From Chroococcidiopsis sp. CCMEE 29 (GTDB lineage: Bacteria; Cyanobacteriota; Cyanobacteriia; Cyanobacteriales; Chroococcidiopsidaceae): a stretch of DNA of 64,000 nucleotides. The notes beneath the pieces are model-generated. The model did not search any database, had not been told where the DNA came from, and saw only the letters and a list, made by a program, of their open reading frames with translations. Position 1 is the stretch's first letter, and every line of letters starts with the position of its first letter. Positions 35,322 to 42,136 of the stretch are shown one piece after another. The position numbers and the translations under genes were made by a program. Where the stretch lies: positions 372,001 to 436,000 of the forward strand of contig NZ_CP083761.1 in the NCBI RefSeq assembly GCF_023558375.1, in the 5' to 3' direction.

Positions 35322-35361
35322 CAGACGGAATTATTTGGTCTTCTAAACGGAATTATTTTGC
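35322..35361 (-). promoter_or_regulatory. Direct-repeat operator upstream of receptor gene 2
   Basis: Plus strand GACGGAATTATTTGG and AACGGAATTATTTTG start 22 bp apart; this is the clearest of the three operator pairs. It overlaps the last codons of the AraC-type gene, whose product is the obvious candidate to bind it. Confidence 0.68.
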
Positions 35362-36378
35362 TGCCGTCAAAGGTGTGGGGATTATACCTTTAAGCAGGCA
35401 AGCACTGGGGGTAATGCCAAATTTCTTACTAAAAGCAGCAGTAAAAGAACTCCGACTGGTATAGCCGACTGTATGTGCTACTGCCTCTACTTTCATTTTT
35501 CGCTCTAGCAGCAATTGTCGTGCCTGCTGCATTCGATACTCGTGTAAATACCCAAACACAGTAGTGCCAAAGATCTGACGAAAACCTTTTTTGAGCATAC
35601 AGTCATTCAAACCGACCTGCCGAGCTAAGGCTACTAGTGACGGTGGGTTATTAGAGTTGCAGAGTAAAATGTCTTTGGCATGGTGGATGCGCTCAATATC
35701 ATCAGAACGGAGTCTGACGGATTGCTTCTGCGTCTGGTTATCCTCGATGGCTTGTTCTAGCCGTAGCGCAATAAGTTCCAAGACTTTGCTTTCGAGATAT
35801 ATTTGTTTGGTCAAACCTTTATAGGGGCAATTGAGAATTTGCTGTAGGGCGAGATGCATCGCGGGAGTTATTGTACCAATTTGGTAATAAAGCTGCTCAT
35901 TGGCTTGCTCAAAAATCCGCCTCAGTTCTGGGGGGAGCAGTGCAAATTGATTACCATAAAATGTGATGAGGAAATCGGGTTCTACGTGAATATCTACTTT
36001 CAGGACTCGCTGTTCAGTTACCCATTCTGAAATTATCGCTTCTTCATCTGAGTCGAAACCTAGGTCTAATACTAGGAAATTTTGACCTGGACTGAGTTGA
36101 TCGTCCTTGCGGCTACCGGAAATATGAAAGCCGAATTCCAAGGTAAGCGAAGACGGACAAGGTTGTATTTCCTCAATCAGACTATCGTGGAGTTCATAAT
36201 CTCGAATCAGTATATCGAATTCGGGACGCAGCTGAATATGCCGCTTATATCCTTTGCTAAGCTGCTTGGAGTCTTTTAGGGTAATCTCAAAGCTATCTAA
36301 GTAAGAAGAAATTTCACTTTCTGGCTTGGTCTGGCTATACGGCGGATTAAATTTTGCGTTTGAGATCATCAGTGCCAT
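35353..36378 (-). CDS. AraC-family regulator (PchR-like)
   Basis: 341 residues. C-terminal HTH domain with LARQVGLNDCMLKKGFRQIF, YLHEYRMQQARQLL and VGYTSRSSFTAAFSKKFGITPSA. The N-terminal domain carries the same QLSKGYKRHIQLRPEFDILI and PYKGLTKQIYLESKVLELIALRLEQ patterns as its paralogues, including a long helix before the HTH. The start context (ATAAATATG) is shared with the gene at 30516. It probably activates the receptor gene 190 bp downstream in response to its siderophore. Confidence 0.88.
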   Translation of the reverse strand: MALMISNAKFNPPYSQTKPESEISSYLDSFEITLKDSKQLSKGYKRHIQLRPEFDILIRDYELHDSLIEEIQPCPSSLTLEFGFHISGSRKDDQLSPGQNFLVLDLGFDSDEEAIISEWVTEQRVLKVDIHVEPDFLITFYGNQFALLPPELRRIFEQANEQLYYQIGTITPAMHLALQQILNCPYKGLTKQIYLESKVLELIALRLEQAIEDNQTQKQSVRLRSDDIERIHHAKDILLCNSNNPPSLVALARQVGLNDCMLKKGFRQIFGTTVFGYLHEYRMQQARQLLLERKMKVEAVAHTVGYTSRSSFTAAFSKKFGITPSACLLKGIIPTPLTAAK

Positions 36379-36827
36379 ATTTATCTTTAGTTTGGCTAGG
36401 TCAATTTACTGAGCGCCAAAACAGTCTCTATCAAGGAATAAATGATAACTTGTTTCGTTAACTCAAAAGTATATATGAAAATTTAGTTGTTTATCGCTAA
36501 GACTCTATGACAAAAAAGTTACTAAGAAGCAAAGCGATCGCCGTACTCTCAGCCTGCAGTTGCCCTAAATTCATGAGAAGAATATTTAATAAACTTGTTG
36601 TTAGCTGGCTGGGCTATCGGTGGGGGCGCAGCCCTAATGTTATCTGTGAGTAATCAAGCTCAGAATACCGCAAGCTTACTTAAAACTTTGATGTTAGGTT
36701 TATGCCATTCATTTAACTTTATAGGATTTATACAAGTTAAACTTTGGTTTATGTGTAATGAGTTGGATTACTCCATGTTATGCTTTTAGAGTTATAGTTA
36801 TGGTGTTCATCCATATCACCTAAAACC
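36379..36827. other. Intergenic region, no gene recognised
   Basis: 449 bp between the AraC-type gene and the HTH gene. AT-rich with one HIP1 octamer (AGCGATCGCCG near 36535). Short open frames here have no recognisable features. It marks the left border of the stretch that splits the siderophore island. Confidence 0.5.
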
Positions 36828-37064
36828 TTGATTCGATGGCGATTAAACGAAGTTATGGCTAGACACCGAGTTCTTGCCAAAGATCTTGCAGACTTTATCG
36901 GAGTTAGCAGAAATGCAATGTCTGCTCTGAAAAAGTCTGAGAGTATACCGCGTGTTGATGGTGAAAGACTAGAACAGCTTTGTATTGGAATCACAAAGCT
37001 ATCAAAGATTGGTGAAAAGGTGACACCCTATGACTTGATTGAATATATTGAAGACGAGACATGA
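36828..37064 (+). CDS. Small XRE-type helix-turn-helix protein
   Basis: 78 residues that are almost entirely an HTH of the Cro/C1 type: MIRWRLNEVMARHRVLAKDL, then ADFIGVSRNAMSALKKSESIP and a closing PYDLIEYIE. It overlaps the methyltransferase gene by 4 bp (ATGA). A small HTH gene just ahead of a DNA methyltransferase is the usual place for a controller of methyltransferase expression. Confidence 0.75.
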   Translation: MIRWRLNEVMARHRVLAKDLADFIGVSRNAMSALKKSESIPRVDGERLEQLCIGITKLSKIGEKVTPYDLIEYIEDET

Positions 37065-37603
37065 AAATCAAGCCACTCAAGAGAAAAAAACAGAAAAATC
37101 TGAGAAGATGGCTTACTGTTGTCGATCTTTTTTGTGGTTGTGGTGGTGTCACAGAAGGCTTGAAGCATCACAATTTTCGGGTAGTTGCTGCTGTAGACAA
37201 GGATAAGGATGCTTGTAAAACATACAAAGCTAATCACCCAGGAGTACATCTTTACCCTGAAGATATTAGACGAGTTGATCCAAAAGATATCCTCAGAAAT
37301 GACTTAAAAAATGAAGATTTAGATGTTTTAGTAGTTTGTGCTCCATGCCAACCCTTTAGTAGCCAAAATCGCTCCAATAAGATTGATGAAAGAGCTGATT
37401 TAATCTTTGAAGCTACGAGATTTGCAAAGGTCTTACGTCCAGCGGTAATTTTTTTTGAAAATGTACCTGGTCTAGCTACAGATAAATACAAGATATTGCT
37501 GGAAGAACTAAGAGATGATTTAGAAGAACTTGGCTATCAACTTAGTTCACCTATCGTAACGGGGAGTTTGAGGGGCTATAGGACTCCGGCTTCAACGAAG
37601 TAA
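37061..37603 (+). pseudogene. DNA cytosine-5 methyltransferase, 5' part, truncated by a TnpB element
   Basis: The N-terminal catalytic half is intact: motif I VVDLFCGCGGVTEGL, motif IV CAPCQPFSSQ with the catalytic Cys, and motif VI FFENVPGLA. The frame then runs into transposon DNA (GSLRGYRTPASTK) and stops at 37603; motifs VIII to X and the target-recognition domain are missing. About 30 codons in the same frame just beyond the element (39017 on: AKFGTRRPGFIRLG) vaguely resemble the motif VIII region, so a remnant may survive there. No restriction enzyme gene is visible nearby. Not expected to be active. Confidence 0.8.
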
Positions 37604-37716
37604 GCCGGAGGTACATGGACCACGAGAGATTTCGGGAGGAATTATTCTCCCGAAACTCTCTCCTTCAAGTTAATTAAAGGTACTCGATGTACCTTTAATT
37701 AACAATAAATCTATGC

Positions 37717-37722
37717 TATAAT
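37717..37722 (+). promoter_or_regulatory. tnpB -10 box
   Basis: TGCTATAAT, an extended -10 (TG-n-TATAAT), lies 25 bp before the tnpB ATG and inside an 8-bp inverted repeat (AATCTATG/CATAGATT, 37708-37736). No strong -35 or Shine-Dalgarno is seen. Confidence 0.5.
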
Positions 37723-37746
37723 AGACAACATAGATTAATCAAAAAT

Positions 37747-38966
37747 ATGCTGGTATTTGAGGCAAAACTAAGAGGGACAAATAAGCAGTACAAGTTGCTA
37801 GATGAGGCAATTCGTACTGCTCGTTTTGTGCGTAATAGTTGTCTTAGGTATTGGATGGATAATAAGGGAGTGAACAAATATGACTTAAACAAATACTGCA
37901 AGGTACTACGAGACACTTTTGATTGGTGAAGAAATTATCAGCCCAAGCTTGTCAAGCAGCGGCAGAACGTGCCTGGTCAAGCATTGCTCGTTTTTATGAA
38001 AACTGTAAGTCTAAAAAACCTGGAAACAAAGGTTTCCCTAAATTTAAGAAGCATCAAACACATGGCTCAGCCGAGTACAAAGTTGATGGCTGGAAGTTAT
38101 CAGAAGACCGAAGGGAAATTACTTTCCGTGACGGTTTTAAAGCGGGAACTTTCAGGTTGTGGGGAACTCGTAACTTACACTTGTATCAAATAGATCAAAT
38201 TAAACGAGTGCGAGTAGTGCGCCGTGCTGACGGGTACTATGTACAATTTTGCCTTGATGTTGAGCGGATAGAAAAACGCTTGCCAACTTTAAAAACCGTT
38301 GGATTAGATGTCGGTTTAAGCTACTTTTACACCGACAGTAATGGGCAAACAGTTGAAAATCCACGACATCTGAGGAAGTCCGAGAAGTCTTTAAAACGGC
38401 TCTCTCATCGTTTATCCAAGACCAACAAAGGGTCTAAAAACCGAGCTAAGCTTAGAAATAAACTAGCAAGAAAGCATCTCAAGGTAAGTAGGCAGCGTAA
38501 AGATTTCGCCGTGAAGTTGGCCAGATGCGTAGTCCAGTCTAACGACTTGGTAGCCTATGAGGACTTGAAGGTGCGGAATATGGTAAGGAATCGCCATTTA
38601 GCTAAATCGATTAGCGATGCTGCATGGACGCAGTTTCGTTCTTGGGTGGAGTATTTCGGCAAAGTGCTTGGTGTGGTGAGTGTTGCAGTTCCACCTCACT
38701 ACACGAGTCAAAATTGCTCATCGTGCGGCAAGATTGTCAACAAGGCATTGAGCGTAAGGACTCATGTTTGCACTCATTGCGGACACACTCAAGACAGAGA
38801 TTGGAATGCTGCACGTAATATTTTAGAACAGGGATTGCGTACTGTGGGGCACACAGGAACGTCTAGTCTAGAGCTAGTAAACGCCTCTGAAGAGATTGAC
38901 CAATACTTAGGTGAGCCAGCTCCTCTAAGCAAGTCAACTCGTGGAAAGAGGAAACCCAAGCAGTAA
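37747..38966 (+). pseudogene. tnpB: TnpB RNA-guided nuclease, one-base frameshift
   Basis: The first frame (37747-37929) encodes MLVFEAKLRGTNKQYKLLDE...CLRYWMDNKGVNKYDL and ends DTFDW-stop; the second (from about 37925) continues VKKLSAQACQAAAERAWSS to the end. Adding one G in GATTGGTGAAG (TGGGTG) restores a single protein of about 406 residues. The RuvC triad is intact: Asp in GLDVGLSYFY, Glu in AYEDLKVRN, Asp in QDRDWNAARN. The zinc-finger cysteines are in NCSSCGK and HVCTHCGH. TnpB is an omega-RNA-guided DNA nuclease that favours retention of its element. Frameshift, base-calling error or recoding are all possible. Confidence 0.82.
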
Positions 38967-38975
38967 TGTTTGGAA

Positions 38976-39005
38976 TCCCTACCCTCCGCGTTAGCAGGGT
39001 AGGGA
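38976..39005 (+). repeat. Right-end hairpin of the TnpB element (likely omega-RNA 3' region)
   Basis: TCCCTACCCT and AGGGTAGGGA form a perfect 10-bp stem with a CCGCGTTAGC loop, starting 9 bp after the tnpB stop. In this transposon group the right-end structure is both the transposase site and the 3' part of the guide RNA, with the guide being the flanking DNA just beyond. Role by family knowledge. Confidence 0.6.
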
Positions 39006-39079
39006 GGATGTCAACTGCTAAATTCGGTACTAGAAGACCTGGTTTCATAAGATTAGGTAGGTTGCCAGGAGGGGCAAAA

Positions 39080-39310
39080 ATGACTGAAACAGCGGAAAGA
39101 CTGAAGCTTGAGCTTTCTCAACTCTCTGTTAAGGATCGTGCAGAACTTGCTTACTTCCTAATCCACTCATTGGATGAGGAGGTTGACTATGACGTAGAGA
39201 GTGCTTGGGATGTTGAGTTAACGCGACGGATGCAAGAAATCAACGAAGGTACTGCTTCCGGTAAAACATCTAACCAAGTATTCACCGAGCTGAGAGAGAA
39301 ATATTCGTGA
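39080..39310 (+). CDS. Antitoxin of a type II toxin-antitoxin pair (addiction module component family)
   Basis: 76 residues: MTETAERLKLELSQLSVKDR, AELAYFLIHSLDEE and a C-terminal tail with VELTRRMQEINEG. This matches the small putative addiction module component family, whose members pair with RelE/ParE toxins. I start at the ATG at 39080, where AGGAGGGG is 6 bp upstream; a longer frame begins in the TnpB right end and is not needed. The stop overlaps the toxin's GTG start (GTGA). Confidence 0.85.
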   Translation: MTETAERLKLELSQLSVKDRAELAYFLIHSLDEEVDYDVESAWDVELTRRMQEINEGTASGKTSNQVFTELREKYS

Positions 39311-39597
39311 AGCCTGTCATTATTCACAGCGAAGCGATTGAGGAGCTAGATGGGGCAGTTGCCTACGACGAAGATCAAAAGGTAGGTTTGGGACTCGATT
39401 TTCTGGTTGAAGTCGAACAGGCTCTCGATAAAATTCAACAGAATCCAAATTTAGGAGCAGTCTACAAAGTCACAGGGTTACGTCGATATGTAATTCAACG
39501 GTTTCCTTTCCTAATTTTTTACGCAGAACTTGAAGAGTATATCTGGGTAGTTGCGATTGCACATGGAAAGCGTAGACCTGATTACTGGAGACGATGA
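39307..39597 (+). CDS. RelE/ParE-family toxin
   Basis: 96 residues with the fold's usual order: VIIHSEAIEELDGAVAYDED, a helical pair through FLVEVEQALDKIQQNP, and the C-terminal strands RYVIQRFPFLIFYAELEEYIWVVAIAHGKRRPDYW. Family members are ribosome-dependent mRNA interferases (RelE) or gyrase poisons (ParE); the H-x-K-R-x-P-x-Y-W ending is common to both. The GTG start overlaps the antitoxin stop. An attC-like site begins 24 bp after the stop, so the pair has the form of an integron cassette. Confidence 0.88.
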   Translation: MKPVIIHSEAIEELDGAVAYDEDQKVGLGLDFLVEVEQALDKIQQNPNLGAVYKVTGLRRYVIQRFPFLIFYAELEEYIWVVAIAHGKRRPDYWRR

Positions 39598-39620
39598 CAA
39601 ATAGAGTAGCACCGAACGCA

Positions 39621-39707
39621 AGCTAACAACCCCAATGCAGCGGACGGTTGAAAGCCACTGGTGGTGAGTTCAAAGTTATCTGCCGCCGCTGATTGGGAGC
39701 GTTAAAC
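39621..39707 (+). other. attC-like integron recombination site
   Basis: The left core AGCTAAC (39621-39627) and right core GTTAAAC (39701-39707, matches GTTRRRY) bound an imperfect inverted repeat. The left arm TAACAACCCCAATGCAGCGG, then ACGG, pairs with the right arm CCGCCGCTGATTGGG, then AGCGTTA. On folding, two bases of the left arm are unpaired: the G in AATGCAG and the A in GCGGACGG. The second is where the classical aadA1 attC (GCCGACGCC against GGCGCGGC) has its extrahelical base, and the first matches its other one. The centre (TTGAA...TTCAA) would be the variable terminal loop. The site directly follows the toxin gene. No integrase gene is in the window. Confidence 0.75.
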
Positions 39708-39779
39708 AGATTAACAGGAAATCGGACTTAATGAGAAAGACTTTTATTAAAATTGAATCTTGCCTGCCTGCGATCGCAC

Positions 39780-41078
39780 CTACTTGGAGGCATTATCATG
39801 ATCTGGCATGATGATTTCTACTTCGCGTAACACTCGAAAGCTATATCCACTCAAACCTACCAATATCAAACTCAGTGAAGTAGTGATATATAAAAGTGCC
39901 ATCCCTGCCCCAGAACCAGTACCAACCAAAGCGCTGAATACAGGTGCAACGCTACCTTTTGGCATCATGGCAGGTTCAAACAGATAATCAGCTAGTGGTC
40001 CAGCTATTAAGGTAGCGATCGCCGACAGAATTTGTAGAATTGTCGATTGAGCAGCAAAAACCCGTCCTTGAATTTCGGGTGCGACTTTTGCCAGTAAAAT
40101 TGCTGTACTAGAACTACCAAGCAAGGGGAAATTGAGCGAAGAGCAGAACTGTGCTGGTAGCCAGATTAGTGGTGACTGACCCAGACCAAATATAGTTTTG
40201 CTGATACCTGCCCCCACAAAGCCTAATAGCATACCGTGAATGCGGCGCTTGGGACCACCCCAGGTATTTAGGAGCAATGCTCCCGTGACACCACCGATGC
40301 CTGCAGCTGAAGACAAACTGCCTAACACTGCAGCATTATTACTCGTGCGCGCCAAAATCATCGGTGAATATAAAGCATTACCGAGGTCGTGAGCAAACCA
40401 AAACAGAGCCGTAAACACCATAAATGCCACTAACCCAGGACGTGCCAAAATGTAGCGGAAGCCAAAGGCAACCTGCTGCCAAATGCCTAGATGTTTTTGG
40501 TGTTCTGTATGATTAATGGCTGGTTGGGGGATATGTACTAAAAGCACTGTACTAATAGCGATCGCAAAGGTAACGATATCAATTAAGGCAATCCCCACTA
40601 AACCAATGAGGTAATAAAGTGCACCTGCTAGGGCAGGAGCAGTAATAATCGCACCATAATGAATTGTAGAATTCATACTGCTGGCACGAGTGTATTGTTG
40701 CTTGGAAACTAGCAGTGATATTGATGCTGTGTATGCTAACTCCTGAATTTCACTAAAAGCACCGTTGAGTGCGCCAATTACATACAAATGCCAGATTTGC
40801 AAGTTTTCTGTGAGATATAGCAAGAGAATTGCCAAAGTAGACACAGCCGCTACTGCGTCGCCTACCATAATCAAGTGTTTGCGGTTGCAGCGATCTACGA
40901 GCGTTCCGGCAAACAAAGTAATGAAAACGCGCGGCAAGATGGTGAAGAAACTGACTAAAGCTAATGCTGTTGCTTTACCCGTCAGTTCCCAAGCCCAAAT
41001 CGTGAGCGCAAAACCAGTCATACGGCTACCAAAGGTGGAAACCAACTGACCAAACCAGATGATGAGAAAGGTACGCAC
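39780..41078 (-). CDS. MFS exporter (EntS-like)
   Basis: 432 residues of mostly membrane helices, about 12, with the conserved loop 2-3 motif AGTLVDRCNRKHLIMVGD and a repeat-related AAGIGGVTGALLLNTWGGPKRR between halves. It resembles the MFS_3/EntS group, which exports enterobactin and other siderophores. It lies 35 bp after the FecB-like gene, as the last gene of the third siderophore module. Likely role: secretion of the cognate siderophore or efflux of the iron-free form. Drug efflux is the alternative. Confidence 0.85.
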   Translation of the reverse strand: MRTFLIIWFGQLVSTFGSRMTGFALTIWAWELTGKATALALVSFFTILPRVFITLFAGTLVDRCNRKHLIMVGDAVAAVSTLAILLLYLTENLQIWHLYVIGALNGAFSEIQELAYTASISLLVSKQQYTRASSMNSTIHYGAIITAPALAGALYYLIGLVGIALIDIVTFAIAISTVLLVHIPQPAINHTEHQKHLGIWQQVAFGFRYILARPGLVAFMVFTALFWFAHDLGNALYSPMILARTSNNAAVLGSLSSAAGIGGVTGALLLNTWGGPKRRIHGMLLGFVGAGISKTIFGLGQSPLIWLPAQFCSSLNFPLLGSSSTAILLAKVAPEIQGRVFAAQSTILQILSAIATLIAGPLADYLFEPAMMPKGSVAPVFSALVGTGSGAGMALLYITTSLSLILVGLSGYSFRVLREVEIIMPDHDNASK

Positions 41079-41113
41079 TGAGGGATGGTGGAATTAATCA
41101 GTTCATAACCAGG

Positions 41114-42136
41114 TTAAAGCAGTAATTCTTGAATTTGATCGAGCATGATTTCTGCAGCAATTGGTCCAGCAATCCGACTCCAGAGTTGGTAGTCAACAAA
41201 ATAGACTCGTCCAGCTTGGCTTGGTGGTAGTGATCGCAGAATTGGGTTTTGCCACCACTCTGTTTTGACCTTTTCTACACTACTGTCCCCACTAGCCATC
41301 ACAATAATCAAATCAGCATTGATTTGCGGTAAAGTCTCCAGTGAAATGTTGATTTCACCGTATGTTACTGGTAGGTGCTGCGGCAGCGCCAGTTGAAAAC
41401 CAATATCTCTGAGTAAATTTCCGGCAAAAGTTTCATCATTAAACACGGAAATTCTATCCAATCCTGACATTGAAAGTAGCAGAACTTTTGAGTTGCGGCT
41501 GACCGGCTTCAGCTTAACTTTGGCTTGAGCAATTCTCTGATGATGCTCGTCAATCACTTGTTGAGCGTGGTGTTCGCGCTGCATGATTTTACCAAGTTGG
41601 CGAAGCTCCTGCTGCCAGCGATCGCTGTCGCTTTCATAATCCTGATACGGGAACAACGCTGGTGCCATCTGCGAGAGATTGCTGTATAGTGACTGATCAG
41701 AAAAATCCCCTAAAATCAAGTCTGGCTTTAGCCGCAAAATTGTTTCTAGTGAGGGTGATTGCCGAGTGCCAATGTGGACGGGATGGCTTTTCATCCGCTT
41801 TCCCAGGTACTTAACCCCAACGGTTGGTTTTCCCGCTTGCGGCGAACCAATCAAAGCTCGTCCATCCTCAGCGTAACCGACTGGTTCGATCCCCAAAGAC
41901 AGCAGCAGATCTAGTGCATTAGTTCCAATCGCAACTACTCGTTGGGGTTGCCCGCAAATTTTAGTTTTACCGAAGTCATGGGGGACAATTTGACAGTTAG
42001 AGGAGGCGCTAAGAGTAGCTATCCCCTGATTTGGCGTTTTTTGGGCAGTCGTGTTGCTACAGGCAGTAACAAACAAGATAAGCAAGGAGATTAACCGCGA
42101 TCGCTCAATTAGATACATCTGTTCAGATTTCACCAA
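41114..42136 (-). CDS. FecB-like siderophore-binding lipoprotein
   Basis: Lipobox LFVTACSN after a hydrophobic stretch. The binding fold shows CQIVPHDFGKTKICGQPQRVVAIG, LLLSLGIEPVGYAEDG, LETILRLKPDLILGDF and GRVYFVDYQLWSRIAGP. It differs from the three other copies (KIC in place of TCVP, an extra segment around residues 75-105) and probably binds a different siderophore. The start overlaps the receptor stop by 7 bp; the ATG at 42118 (MYLIERSR) is another possible start. Confidence 0.88.
   Translation of the reverse strand: MVKSEQMYLIERSRLISLLILFVTACSNTTAQKTPNQGIATLSASSNCQIVPHDFGKTKICGQPQRVVAIGTNALDLLLSLGIEPVGYAEDGRALIGSPQAGKPTVGVKYLGKRMKSHPVHIGTRQSPSLETILRLKPDLILGDFSDQSLYSNLSQMAPALFPYQDYESDSDRWQQELRQLGKIMQREHHAQQVIDEHHQRIAQAKVKLKPVSRNSKVLLLSMSGLDRISVFNDETFAGNLLRDIGFQLALPQHLPVTYGEINISLETLPQINADLIIVMASGDSSVEKVKTEWWQNPILRSLPPSQAGRVYFVDYQLWSRIAGPIAAEIMLDQIQELLL

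Larger units (their letters stand above)
37573..39015 (+). mobile_element. IS200/IS605-type element carrying tnpB only
   Basis: The element lies inside the methyltransferase gene and carries tnpB but no tnpA, so it depends on a transposase elsewhere. Boundaries are estimated: the left end is just after TTGAG (37568-37572) and the right end after GTCAAC (39010-39015). They were chosen because the host frame breaks there and removal of 1443 bp would restore frame. The left part holds hairpins at 37584-37610 (9-bp stem), 37624-37660 (14 bp with one bulge) and 37669-37703 (15-bp perfect stem). The right end has a 10-bp-stem hairpin at 38976-39005. Confidence 0.75.

Noticed and set aside
36595-36789. 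64-codon open frame with a hydrophobic start upstream of the HTH gene
   Set aside because: No ATG start or ribosome site, no recognisable family, and composition like the AT-rich intergenic DNA around it.
38966-39079. Upstream extension of the antitoxin frame into the TnpB right end
   Set aside because: The extension encodes the transposon hairpin; the ATG at 39080 has a strong Shine-Dalgarno and matches the family's usual start.
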